Assembly (NCBI GenBank): GCA_963665545.2
Contig: CAXXKZ010000011.1
Coordinates: forward strand, 434,001 to 498,000
Source of the DNA: G963665545 sp963665545
GTDB taxonomy: Bacteria > Pseudomonadota > Gammaproteobacteria > Xanthomonadales > SZUA-36
DNA: 64,000 bases
Reading direction: 5' to 3'
Part shown: one piece after another, positions 1 through 7,098 of the stretch
How the letters are laid out: each line of letters starts with the position of its first letter
Numbering within the stretch: the first letter of the stretch is position 1
The notes under the pieces: generated by a model
Database searches by the model: none
Told to the model about the DNA's origin: nothing
What the model saw: the letters and a program-made list of their open reading frames with translations, nothing else
Made by a program: the position numbers and the translations under genes

Positions 1-1
1 C

Positions 2-349
2 CTGTACGCACCTTTCTTGCGAAATCATGCCGAACAATATGGCGTAGTGAGGACCGAAGGGCAGGTCACGCTTGTAAATCGCCATGGCGAAACGGGCGAT
101 ATCCTGTCCGTGCAACTTGCATCTGGGGAAATCATTGAAGGAGACTTGTTTGTCGACTGCTCCGGCTTCAGCGGGCTGCTAATTGAAGAGACCCTGGCGA
201 GCGGGTATGAGACCTGGACAGGCTGGTTGCCCTGCGACCGTGCGGTGGCGATTCAATGTGAAAGTAGCGGTCCACTTTTTCCCCACACCCGCGCGACCGC
301 CGGGAAATTCGGCTGGCGCATCGCTCGACCACCCTCAGCATTACCGTGA
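2..349 (+). pseudogene. Tryptophan-halogenase-like flavoprotein, 3' fragment
   Basis: The reading frame is open at the left window edge, so the gene begins outside. The visible part resembles the middle of FAD-dependent tryptophan halogenases: a segment like YAPFLRNHAEQYGVVRTEG, then DLFVDCSGFSGLLIE and WLPCDRAVAI, both typical of that family. The expected continuation after GWRI (in the family roughly PLQHR and a further 150 or so residues) is missing; the frame runs into a TGA at 347-349. A different frame, reading SLDHPQHYRELI and ending in a TGA at 357-359, overlaps the next gene's ATG as ATGA. That suggests a deletion or frameshift near 315-325 rather than a natural end. Family assignment is fairly secure; substrate unknown; function probably lost. 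Confidence 0.6.
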
Positions 350-355
350 GCTAAT

Positions 356-2776
356 ATGAAAGAGCATACCCAGGTAGTTGTCATTGGCGGTGGCATCGTC
401 GGCGCCGCAATGCTGTATCACTTGACCAAATTAGGCTGGTCGGATGTTGTTCTGGTTGAGCGAAAACAACTGACAGCCGGATCCACCTGGCATGCTGCCG
501 GCGGATTTCATTCCATGAACAGTGATCCCAACGTCGCAAGGTTACAAGCCTATGCGATATCCGTTTACAAAGAAGTCGAGGAGATCAGCGGCCAGGACGT
601 TGGCATGCACCTGACCGGTGGAATCAGCATCGCCGCGACTGCTGAGCGCTGGGAGGCAATATGTTACGAGCATGCGCGCCACAGAGTTCTCGGGATCGAC
701 AGTCATTTGATTGGGCCTGAAGACATTAAGAAGTTATGTCCAATCATGGACACCAAAAATGTCATCGGAGGGCTTTTCGATGCCAATGAGGGCAATTTGG
801 ACCCTTATGGCTCAACCCATGCCCTGGCGAAGTCAGCCCGTAAAGCAGGCGCAGAAATATATCTCAATACCAAGGTAGAGGACCTTGCTCAGAAGTCAAA
901 TGGTAGCTGGACGGTGGTCACGGACAAGGGGAATATTCACTGTGAACATGTCATCAACGCTGCTGGCTTATGGGCACGTGAAGTTGGAAAAATGGCTGGC
1001 GTACATGTGCCTCTTGTGCCGATGGAACATCACTACATCCTGACGGGAGGTATTGATGAAGTTGCGGATTTTGACGGTGAATTGCCCATGATTCTGGATC
1101 TCGACGGAGAAATGTATCTACGTCAGGAGCAAAACGGAGTCCTCCTGGGCGTGTATGAAAAGAACTCCACTCCGTGGTCAGTGGACGGTACGCCATGGGA
1201 GTATGGAGAAACCGATCTGTTGGAGCCGCGACTGGATGATATTGAGAACGCACTGATGCAGGGATTTGCGAGATTTCCAGCTGTGGCTGAGGCAGGAATT
1301 CGCCGCATTGTCAATGGGCCTTTTACGTTCGCGCCGGACGGCAATCCACTGATAGGGCCGGTACGAGGCGTACAAAATTATTGGTCCTGCTGCGGGGTGA
1401 TGGCGGGATTTAGTCAAGGCAGTGGCGTAGCGCTGGCTTTGTCACAGTGGATGATAGACGGTGAACCAGAGGGCGATGTGTTCGCTATGGACGTTAATCG
1501 ATTCGGGGCATTTGCGACCAAATCGTACACGATTGAGAAAGCAAAGGAATTTTACGAAAACCGATTCACACTTTTATGTCCGAATGATGAATGGCCCGCA
1601 GCACGACCACATAAGGTATCTGCAGTTCACGAGCGTCTGCGCCAGGCGAACGCAGTTTTTGGCCCCTCTTATGGCCTTGAAACACCGCTTTGGTTTGCGC
1701 CACCCGGAAGTTCGCCAACAGAGACGCCCAGCTTTCGACGGTCAAATTCGCATGAACCTGTGGGCGAGGAATGCCGAGCAGTCAGAGAAAGCGTAGGCAT
1801 ATTGGATCTCTCGTCGATTGCCAAGTATGAGATTTCCGGTCCTGATGCCGTAGGCTACATGGACTATCTGTTCGCAAGCCGATTGCCGATGCTGGGTCGA
1901 ATACGTATGGGCCCATTACTCCTGCCGTCCGGTCATTTGAAAGGTGACCTGACCGTCATGCGACTTGCCGAGGACAGATTCATGATTACTGGCTCCGGCT
2001 ACCTGCAGGAATTTCATATGTTGTGGTTTGAACAACATGTGGGCAGCAACACGGTGCAAATCGTCAATCGGTCGGATGAGTTGAGTGCAATAGCCATTGC
2101 CGGTCCACGATCACGTGAACTACTGAGTTCAGTCGCATCGCAAGATGTAGATGGCTCTTCAATGCCATTCATGTCTGTACATGCCCTGGATGTCGGTAAC
2201 GCACCGTGCCTGGTAGCACGGCTTTCCTTTACGGGTGAGCTGGGCTACGAAATGTACGTTCCAACTGTTTATGCAACCTCGCTTTACGACACGCTCCTTG
2301 ACGTTGGGGATAAGTTCGGAATCAGGCCCTTCGGAATACGCGCATTGGTATCGCTTGGAATGGAAAAGAGTTTCGGGATTTGGTCACGGGAGTTTACGCC
2401 TGAATATACCCCTGCCATGTGTGGTGTTGATCGGTTCGTCGACTATGGCAAAGCCAATTTTATTGGCCGTGATGCAGCATTGGCAGATCGAGAAGCCCAT
2501 CATGAGCATAAGCTGGTGGCTTTGGAAATTGAGTCGAGTGATGCGGACGCGTGGGGATACGAACCCATCTGGCACAAAAACGAGTATGCAGGGTTCGTGA
2601 CCTCGGGTGCGTATGGTCATACTGTCCAGAAAAGCCTGGCGCTGGCTTATGTGAAAGCGCCGTTTCTGGAATCATCAAGCAATGAGTTTTCCGTACATAT
2701 CGTAGACAAACGAGTACCGGCTACACTCATTGCAGAAGCACCCTATGACCCCAGTGGATCACAATTGCGAAGTTAG
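356..2776 (+). CDS. Dimethylglycine/sarcosine dehydrogenase-like FAD oxidoreductase with GcvT domain
   Basis: A protein of 806 residues with the two-part architecture of dimethylglycine and sarcosine dehydrogenases. The N-terminal half is a DAO-type FAD domain with the dinucleotide motif GGGIVG at residues 11-16 and STWHAAGG around 43-50, where the family's His carries covalently bound FAD. The C-terminal half (about 430-800) is an aminomethyltransferase (GcvT) fold that in relatives passes the released one-carbon unit to tetrahydrofolate. Expected reaction: oxidative demethylation of an N-methyl amine such as dimethylglycine or sarcosine; the substrate cannot be fixed from sequence. The start overlaps the upstream remnant's stop (ATGA), implying former translational coupling. 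Length is normal for the family and no lesion is visible. Confidence 0.88.
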   Translation: MKEHTQVVVIGGGIVGAAMLYHLTKLGWSDVVLVERKQLTAGSTWHAAGGFHSMNSDPNVARLQAYAISVYKEVEEISGQDVGMHLTGGISIAATAERWEAICYEHARHRVLGIDSHLIGPEDIKKLCPIMDTKNVIGGLFDANEGNLDPYGSTHALAKSARKAGAEIYLNTKVEDLAQKSNGSWTVVTDKGNIHCEHVINAAGLWAREVGKMAGVHVPLVPMEHHYILTGGIDEVADFDGELPMILDLDGEMYLRQEQNGVLLGVYEKNSTPWSVDGTPWEYGETDLLEPRLDDIENALMQGFARFPAVAEAGIRRIVNGPFTFAPDGNPLIGPVRGVQNYWSCCGVMAGFSQGSGVALALSQWMIDGEPEGDVFAMDVNRFGAFATKSYTIEKAKEFYENRFTLLCPNDEWPAARPHKVSAVHERLRQANAVFGPSYGLETPLWFAPPGSSPTETPSFRRSNSHEPVGEECRAVRESVGILDLSSIAKYEISGPDAVGYMDYLFASRLPMLGRIRMGPLLLPSGHLKGDLTVMRLAEDRFMITGSGYLQEFHMLWFEQHVGSNTVQIVNRSDELSAIAIAGPRSRELLSSVASQDVDGSSMPFMSVHALDVGNAPCLVARLSFTGELGYEMYVPTVYATSLYDTLLDVGDKFGIRPFGIRALVSLGMEKSFGIWSREFTPEYTPAMCGVDRFVDYGKANFIGRDAALADREAHHEHKLVALEIESSDADAWGYEPIWHKNEYAGFVTSGAYGHTVQKSLALAYVKAPFLESSSNEFSVHIVDKRVPATLIAEAPYDPSGSQLRS

Positions 2777-2964
2777 TAGCTCTCGAGGCGCAAAGCGTGG
2801 CCAATGCATCTGAACAATTTACTGACGCGGGAAATCTTCTCCTCACTGAGTGCAACCAGGGTGATAAAGCCGAGGGCGCCGAGGAAAGTTGCGGTGGCGC
2901 CGCCTAGCCAATGCCCGACAGGCGTGTAGCACAGTGGATTTGAAAGGCAATTGGTGTTACGACT
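2773..2964 (-). other. Intergenic stretch with a possible coding relic
   Basis: The 218 bases between the dehydrogenase and the next gene hold no gene I can defend. On the minus strand one frame reads without stops to a TAA at 2773-2775 and gives a protein-like tail with a hydrophobic stretch (GGATATFLGALGFITLVAL) followed by a basic C-terminus. No start codon or ribosome-binding site is visible, and the tail overlaps the stop of the forward gene. It may be the end of a decayed membrane-protein gene, or chance. Confidence 0.15.
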
Positions 2965-2994
2965 ATGCGTTCCACATTGAGGATCGATGTTGCT

Positions 2995-3606
2995 ATGAAG
3001 CGCCTACACCGTCCACATCTGTTTGGCTGGTCAGTCTTTAACGAAGATCGAAACATCGATTTCCACAGCACACTGTGGGTTCGCCCCGAAGGCAACGTGG
3101 TCATCGATCCATTGCCCCTTTCAGATCATGACGAGACTCACCTCAGGGCGCTTGGCGGGGTGGCCTGGATAGTGATTACCAACTCCGATCATGTGCGGGA
3201 TTCAATCAGGCTCGCCGAGACCACGGGCGCGCAACTGGTCGGTCCGTCACAAGAGGCCGATGATTTTCCCATCGCCTGCGCCCGATGGTTGACCGACGGG
3301 GATGAGGTGGCAACCGGCATGTCGGTATTGGAAATGGAGGGATCGAAAACCCCAGGCGAGCTGGCGCTTTTACTCGAGGGCTCCACCCTTATCACGGGTG
3401 ATCTGATCCGCGCTCATGAAGGCGGTGCACTATGCCTTTTGCCGGAGCAAAAGTTGTCAAGTAAGGACAAAGCGATCGCGTGCATACAGCGACTCATGCA
3501 CCTGCCAGAGCTTGAGGCACTGCTCCCCGGTGACGGGTGGCCGGTGTTTCGAGACGCAAAATACCTCCTGCAGGAATTGCTGATGAAGCTTGACCGAGGA
3601 GAGTGA
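2995..3606 (+). CDS. Metallo-beta-lactamase-fold protein with degenerate metal motif
   Basis: About 203 residues. The pattern GNVVIDPLPL, then WIVITNSDHVRDSIRLAE, a long variable region, and STLITGDLIRAHEGG resembles small metallo-beta-lactamase-fold hydrolases. The family's HxHxDH zinc motif should stand where NSDHVRD is found, so most metal-binding histidines are missing. It is either a divergent hydrolase or a non-catalytic relative. I chose ATG 2995 because GAGGA lies 11 bases upstream at 2979-2983; an in-frame ATG at 2965 has no such site. It runs in the same direction as hspQ, whose ATG follows 15 bases after this stop, so the two may be cotranscribed. Substrate unknown. Confidence 0.6.
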   Translation: MKRLHRPHLFGWSVFNEDRNIDFHSTLWVRPEGNVVIDPLPLSDHDETHLRALGGVAWIVITNSDHVRDSIRLAETTGAQLVGPSQEADDFPIACARWLTDGDEVATGMSVLEMEGSKTPGELALLLEGSTLITGDLIRAHEGGALCLLPEQKLSSKDKAIACIQRLMHLPELEALLPGDGWPVFRDAKYLLQELLMKLDRGE

Positions 3607-3621
3607 TCCACCGTGGGGGCG

Positions 3622-3936
3622 ATGATAGTGAATGCTCGTTTTTCAGTGGGTGATCTGGTACACCACAAACTGTTCAATTACCGCGGCGTCATAGTCGACG
3701 TGGATCCATGTCTGATGCTGTCCGAGGAATGGTATGAAACTGTCGCGCGCTCACGACCGCCGAAGGACCAGCCTTGGTACCGTGTACTGGTACATGACGC
3801 AATCCATGAAACTTACGTGGCAGAATGCAATCTCACTCCGGACCCAGACGGCGCGCCGGTGAGCCATCCACTGATCAATAACTTCTTCAGCAACTTCAGC
3901 GATGGACACTATTCGACGACTGGACGAATGAACTAG
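3622..3936 (+). CDS. hspQ: HspQ-family heat-shock / YccV-like protein
   Basis: A 104-residue protein that fits the HspQ (YccV-like, hemimethylated-DNA-binding fold) family along its whole length: RFSVGDLVHHKLFNYRGVIVDVDP at the N-terminus, then PWYRVLVHDAIHETYVAECNL. In enterobacteria HspQ is a small heat-shock-induced protein that acts as a specificity factor for Lon protease. ATG 3622 is preferred over an in-frame GTG at 3613 because it aligns with the usual N-terminus. The TAG stop (3934-3936) is the end of the adjoining 0.7-kb repeat element, so the element may have been inserted exactly at, or slightly trimmed, the 3' end of this gene. Confidence 0.85.
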   Translation: MIVNARFSVGDLVHHKLFNYRGVIVDVDPCLMLSEEWYETVARSRPPKDQPWYRVLVHDAIHETYVAECNLTPDPDGAPVSHPLINNFFSNFSDGHYSTTGRMN

Positions 3937-4403
3937 CTGTGAATTCCAGCAACGTTGTTCAAAAAAGTGCTCCCTATTCTGATTGAATCTCAGCTCATCG
4001 TTCGAAATCGGCTGGGGTGTCTGCGTTTGTCATCTTTGTCTGGGAGCCGGCTGAGAGTAACAGTGCTGCTTCCAGGACACGCCACACGGCGCCTGCAGCG
4101 CCTGCACATCCCTCGGCAATTGCTCCCGGCATGGCTCTACCTCCCACATCCATGTGGTCGTGTGGGCTCCACTTGAAACATCCTGTTTCAAAGGGTACTG
4201 GAAGCAGCACTGTCACTCTTTCCGGCTTGTTCCAACTTATCGCACATAGGGGTCACAAATGTCGTCGATTTGGCGCCTGTGTCATACCACTGGCTGCCCC
4301 AGGGCGGTAGGAGCCGCACCGTGACAGCAAAGTATCATGAGGGGGTTGGGGTGGCGCTCCATCAAGGTGGATGCCGAGCGCCGACAAGATTCTATGGGTC
4401 TGG

Positions 4404-5342
4404 TCAAGCCATGGTTACACACGGTTTGAATGTTTCGCCTCGACTCATAAGGGCATATGCAATCCTGACCAACTTGCGCCCCAATATCACTCGAGCAGCG
4501 GTTTTTGAAAGTCCCTTATCCAGTTGACGCTGATGATAGCGCTCGAATCGAGGTTCGTTGCGGGCCGCGTGAGCGGCACAAAATAGCAATCGTCGTATCT
4601 CCTTCTCGCCATTCTTGGTCAGCTTGTGCTTGCCCTGCATGCGACCAGACCGCCGCAATCGTATGTCCAGGCCGAGGTAGGCCACAAAGGCATCCGATGA
4701 AGCGAACACGCCGCGATGAAAGGCCGCCACCAACCCAGCAGCTGTGGCGGGTCCAAGGCCCGGTATCTGTTGGCAACGCGCATAGTCTTGTTGCAGGCCC
4801 AACGCCCTTAGCAAATACTCAATCCGGCATTCGATGCGCTGGATCAAGCGGCTGCAGGCCTGTTCCACTTCTCGGCCTGACAGCGACACTTGGCGCATGC
4901 TCATGCGCATGTTTTTACGCACTCCAACCACCACAGCGCGACGCTTAATCAAAGCCCACAGCTCCCGTGAATGCTGGTCTGACGGGCAATGACGAGGCAA
5001 TGACTGCGCTTCGTGGCTGAGATAGCGTGCTAACAACCAGGCATCATGCGGATCACTCTTATGCCTCAGGCCGACGGCATACCGATAGTGATGCAGCTGG
5101 CGTGGGTTCACCAAGTAGATCGCATAGCCCAAAGCGTGCGCAGTATCCACCACCGCCAGGTGGTAATGCGATGTCGGCTCCAGCGCCAGTCGTACCTCGC
5201 CCGTCAACCCACCAAGCCATTGTGCAATGGCCGCGGTTGAGTTATTGACTTGATAATGTCGTTGCCGGGTCCAATCGTAAACGTCCAAATGATCTTTCGA
5301 AACATCCACACCTAAAGTGACTTGGGTAACATTGCTTGTCAT
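4404..5342 (-). CDS. IS110-family transposase (DEDD/serine recombinase)
   Basis: A protein of 312 residues when started at ATG 5342 (MTSNVTQVTLGVDVSKDH); further upstream codons would run into the putative guide RNA. The N-terminal RuvC-like DEDD domain shows D13, E55, D97 and D100 (contexts GVDVSKD, ALEPTSH and KSDPHDAWLLARYL). The C-terminal transposase_20 domain begins with the helix-hairpin-like QIPGLGPATAAGL and contains the expected catalytic serine in RLRRSGRMQGKHKLTKNG at about residue 232. IS110 transposases cut and join DNA guided by a structured RNA from the element itself. Nothing suggests inactivation, and length is normal. Confidence 0.93.
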   Translation of the reverse strand: MTSNVTQVTLGVDVSKDHLDVYDWTRQRHYQVNNSTAAIAQWLGGLTGEVRLALEPTSHYHLAVVDTAHALGYAIYLVNPRQLHHYRYAVGLRHKSDPHDAWLLARYLSHEAQSLPRHCPSDQHSRELWALIKRRAVVVGVRKNMRMSMRQVSLSGREVEQACSRLIQRIECRIEYLLRALGLQQDYARCQQIPGLGPATAAGLVAAFHRGVFASSDAFVAYLGLDIRLRRSGRMQGKHKLTKNGEKEIRRLLFCAAHAARNEPRFERYHQRQLDKGLSKTAARVILGRKLVRIAYALMSRGETFKPCVTMA

Positions 5343-5369
5343 AATGATCTCCGCGGTTATATGCCGTAG

Positions 5370-5545
5370 CCGGGATCTCACGGGGCGCAAGCTTGTATAC
5401 ATCGGCTGTCATTGCAGCTAGATTCTCAATCGGCGCTCTGGTGAGAATGGGATGGGGACGAACTCTTGTTAGTCTGTACCGACTGGCCAGAAAGCGACTG
5501 CGTCCCGCCCATCCCGGCACCCTTAATCATCCAGATTTAAGGCAG
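5370..5545 (-). ncRNA. Predicted IS110 bridge RNA
   Basis: This covers the non-coding region between the left end and the transposase start. Read in transposase direction, a strong stem (about 5515-5502 pairing with about 5460-5449, GGGATGGG against CATCCC plus GACG/CGTC) closes a loop. The loop holds 5504-5492, identical at 12 of 13 positions to the left half of the target site (CAGTCGCTT), and ACAAG at 5468-5464, complementary to the right half (CTTGT). Further on, AGAATCT at 5426-5420 equals the element's right end plus core, and ATACAAG at 5398-5392 is complementary to its left end. This is the order of target and donor guides in the IS621 bridge RNA. RNA ends are estimates. Confidence 0.65.
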
Positions 5546-5849
5546 AAACACCATACAAGCGACTGGGTCGTCGAGCCCGAGCGCCAAGGATGGCGTGAGG
5601 AAGGAAAATGCCAGGATGGCAGCATTTTCCGGCGGCTCGAAGAGCTGCTGAACGGTTTCAAGTATTCTTAGCGCCTTGGATCGTTCCCGCGCATCCCTGC
5701 GCTCCACGATCTAAGCACATCCTTGTGCAAAAGGGCCATCCGCCAGGAGCGAACCGCAACCCCCTCACGGCACTTTGCGGTAACGTTGGCACCGAGCTTT
5801 AGGTGTATACAACGTTGCTGGAATTCACAGCTAGCCCACATATTTCACC

Positions 5850-6524
5850 TTATTCGGCTGCAAACGGTGGATCAACAGTTGCTGCCCATAACGGTCCACT
5901 TATCCGCTGCGCATAATGCGAAAACATCATATTGAAGCTGATGCTTATTCTCAACTTGGAACTCTCGTTTGGTGCGACAGAATGTGCCAGGTACGATGGA
6001 AACATTAGGAGCATCCCGTCGCTCACTGTCACCACCACTTGATCTGTATTCTGGGACGTCAGTTCGGTAACCGGAGGTCTGATGATGCCGGTTTGCGGCC
6101 TTGGATCGTGAAAGTTAACCGAATCTGCTCCAGGATGCGTAAGAACATAGTAAATACCACTCAGGAAATTGTTCGGGTGGCTGTGCATGGCATGCGACGC
6201 ACCGCTGGCGTTGATATTCGCCCAGCATCCTGTAATCTCAAACTCGTTCTGACCGACTTTCAAAAATCGTAGGACAGTCTGCGCCGTACTGTCGATGCAG
6301 GAAATAAGATCCACAAGTTGTTCGTGATTGTGCAGGTCCGGCCCCGACTGCCATGATTCACCCTGAGGAATCTCAGCCAAATCCGGTTTGATCTGATTGA
6401 TGACCTGGAGAATGCTGGAATTTACGCTCTGACGGAATTCGGAGGCGAGCTGAATTTTCCAAACGCAAGTTGGAAAGACGGATAGAACTTCCGAAGCTTC
6501 CATCCAGTTGTCTTTCGGGTTCAT
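5850..6524 (-). CDS. 2OG-Fe(II) oxygenase (PF13759-like)
   Basis: About 224 residues from ATG 6524, whose ATGA overlaps the stop of the DUF1244 gene, which decides the start over a longer in-frame extension. The C-terminal half has the double-stranded beta-helix of putative 2-oxoglutarate/Fe(II) oxygenases: SHAMHSHPNNFLSGIYYV, VNFHDPRPQ and SYLAHSVAPNESSKLRISISFN, which supply candidate metal-binding His/Asp residues and the 2OG-binding Arg. Such proteins hydroxylate unidentified substrates. Translational coupling to the DUF1244 gene suggests a shared process. The 3' end lies 15 bases from the edge of repeat copy A. Substrate unknown. Confidence 0.8.
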   Translation of the reverse strand: MNPKDNWMEASEVLSVFPTCVWKIQLASEFRQSVNSSILQVINQIKPDLAEIPQGESWQSGPDLHNHEQLVDLISCIDSTAQTVLRFLKVGQNEFEITGCWANINASGASHAMHSHPNNFLSGIYYVLTHPGADSVNFHDPRPQTGIIRPPVTELTSQNTDQVVVTVSDGMLLMFPSYLAHSVAPNESSKLRISISFNMMFSHYAQRISGPLWAATVDPPFAAE

Positions 6525-6868
6525 TTTTGTAATTTCATGTTCGCTTTGTTCTGACCCCTGCTTTGCCGACGCGCTTCGAATGCGGCCAATTGTTCCGCGG
6601 TTGCCTCTTTCTGGTAGAGGTTTTTCCACTCGTCATAGGGCATGCCGTAGATCCGCTCTCTTGCCTCCTCCATGGAGACGTCAAGCCCCGCACCATCGGC
6701 AGCAGCCTTGTACCATTTGGAGAGACAATTCCGACAAAAGTCCGCGAGGACCATGAGCTCGATGTTTTGCACGTCGGTGTTCAGCGCAAGATGGTCGAGA
6801 AATCGACGAAAAGCTGCAGCGTCGAGCCGGTCCTGATCTGCAGTATTGAATTCTCTGTGATCCGACAT
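6521..6868 (-). CDS. DUF1244 family protein
   Basis: A 115-residue protein with the hallmark LADFCRNCLSKWYKAAAD and the downstream EEARERIYGMPYDEWKNLYQKEAT of the DUF1244 family, small helical proteins widespread in Proteobacteria. Their cellular role has not been established. The two cysteines of FCRNC are conserved in the family and could bind metal, which is inference. The gene is followed with a 4-base overlap by the 2OG oxygenase. The upstream interval (6869-7098) separates it from a divergent trans-sulfuration gene and should hold both promoters; I see no clear operator there. Confidence 0.88.
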   Translation of the reverse strand: MSDHREFNTADQDRLDAAAFRRFLDHLALNTDVQNIELMVLADFCRNCLSKWYKAAADGAGLDVSMEEARERIYGMPYDEWKNLYQKEATAEQLAAFEARRQSRGQNKANMKLQK

Positions 6869-7098
6869 ATTTGTTCTCCTGGATATTTGCCTACGCGCCC
6901 GCCCGCGTTAACTGGTTCAGCTGTTGGGGAATGGCTGACCGCGTTTCCATCATCTCAAAGCCACCCAATCCGAAAAGCGTATGAGGCAGTTTTGCGGACA
7001 GGCCTCCGGTGGCTATACTTGCATTGACAAGCGCCGCATTCAAGCCGGGATATGTGCTGGAGACACAGCAACCCTGCCCTCACTGGAAAATTAGTCGA

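Larger units (their letters stand above)
4387..5559 (-). mobile_element. IS110-family insertion sequence
   Basis: The limits come from comparison with the unoccupied site in copy B of the repeat, where the same sequence runs uninterrupted. On the plus strand ACAAG is found at both junctions (4384-4388 and 5555-5559) and once in the empty site. The element is therefore about 1.17 kb, has no long terminal inverted repeats, and shares only a short core with its target. In transposase orientation the core reads CT within CTTGT, matching the CT core known for the IS110-family element IS621. The layout (about 210 bp of non-coding DNA before the transposase, about 15 bp after it) is that of the IS110 subgroup rather than IS1111. 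It appears intact. Confidence 0.85.
3933..5834. repeat. 0.7-kb inverted-repeat element, copy A, split by an IS110 insertion
   Basis: The two ends, 3933-3958 and 5809-5834, are perfect 26-bp inverted repeats beginning CTAGCTGTGAATTCCAGC. Removing the internal insertion sequence leaves about 0.73 kb, closely matching copy B (about 40375-41080) in inverted orientation. Examples: bases 4205-4290 correspond to the complement of about 40690-40770, and 5735-5834 to the complement of 40375-40470. Inside are long palindromic modules but no convincing gene. It resembles a large MITE-like, non-autonomous element: no transposase of its own is seen. Function and mobilising enzyme are unknown. Confidence 0.8.

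Noticed and set aside
4017..5248. Plus-strand proteins across the 0.7-kb repeat and antisense to the transposase
   Set aside because: They have low-quality composition, overlap the transposase or palindromes, and are not shared in frame with copy B.
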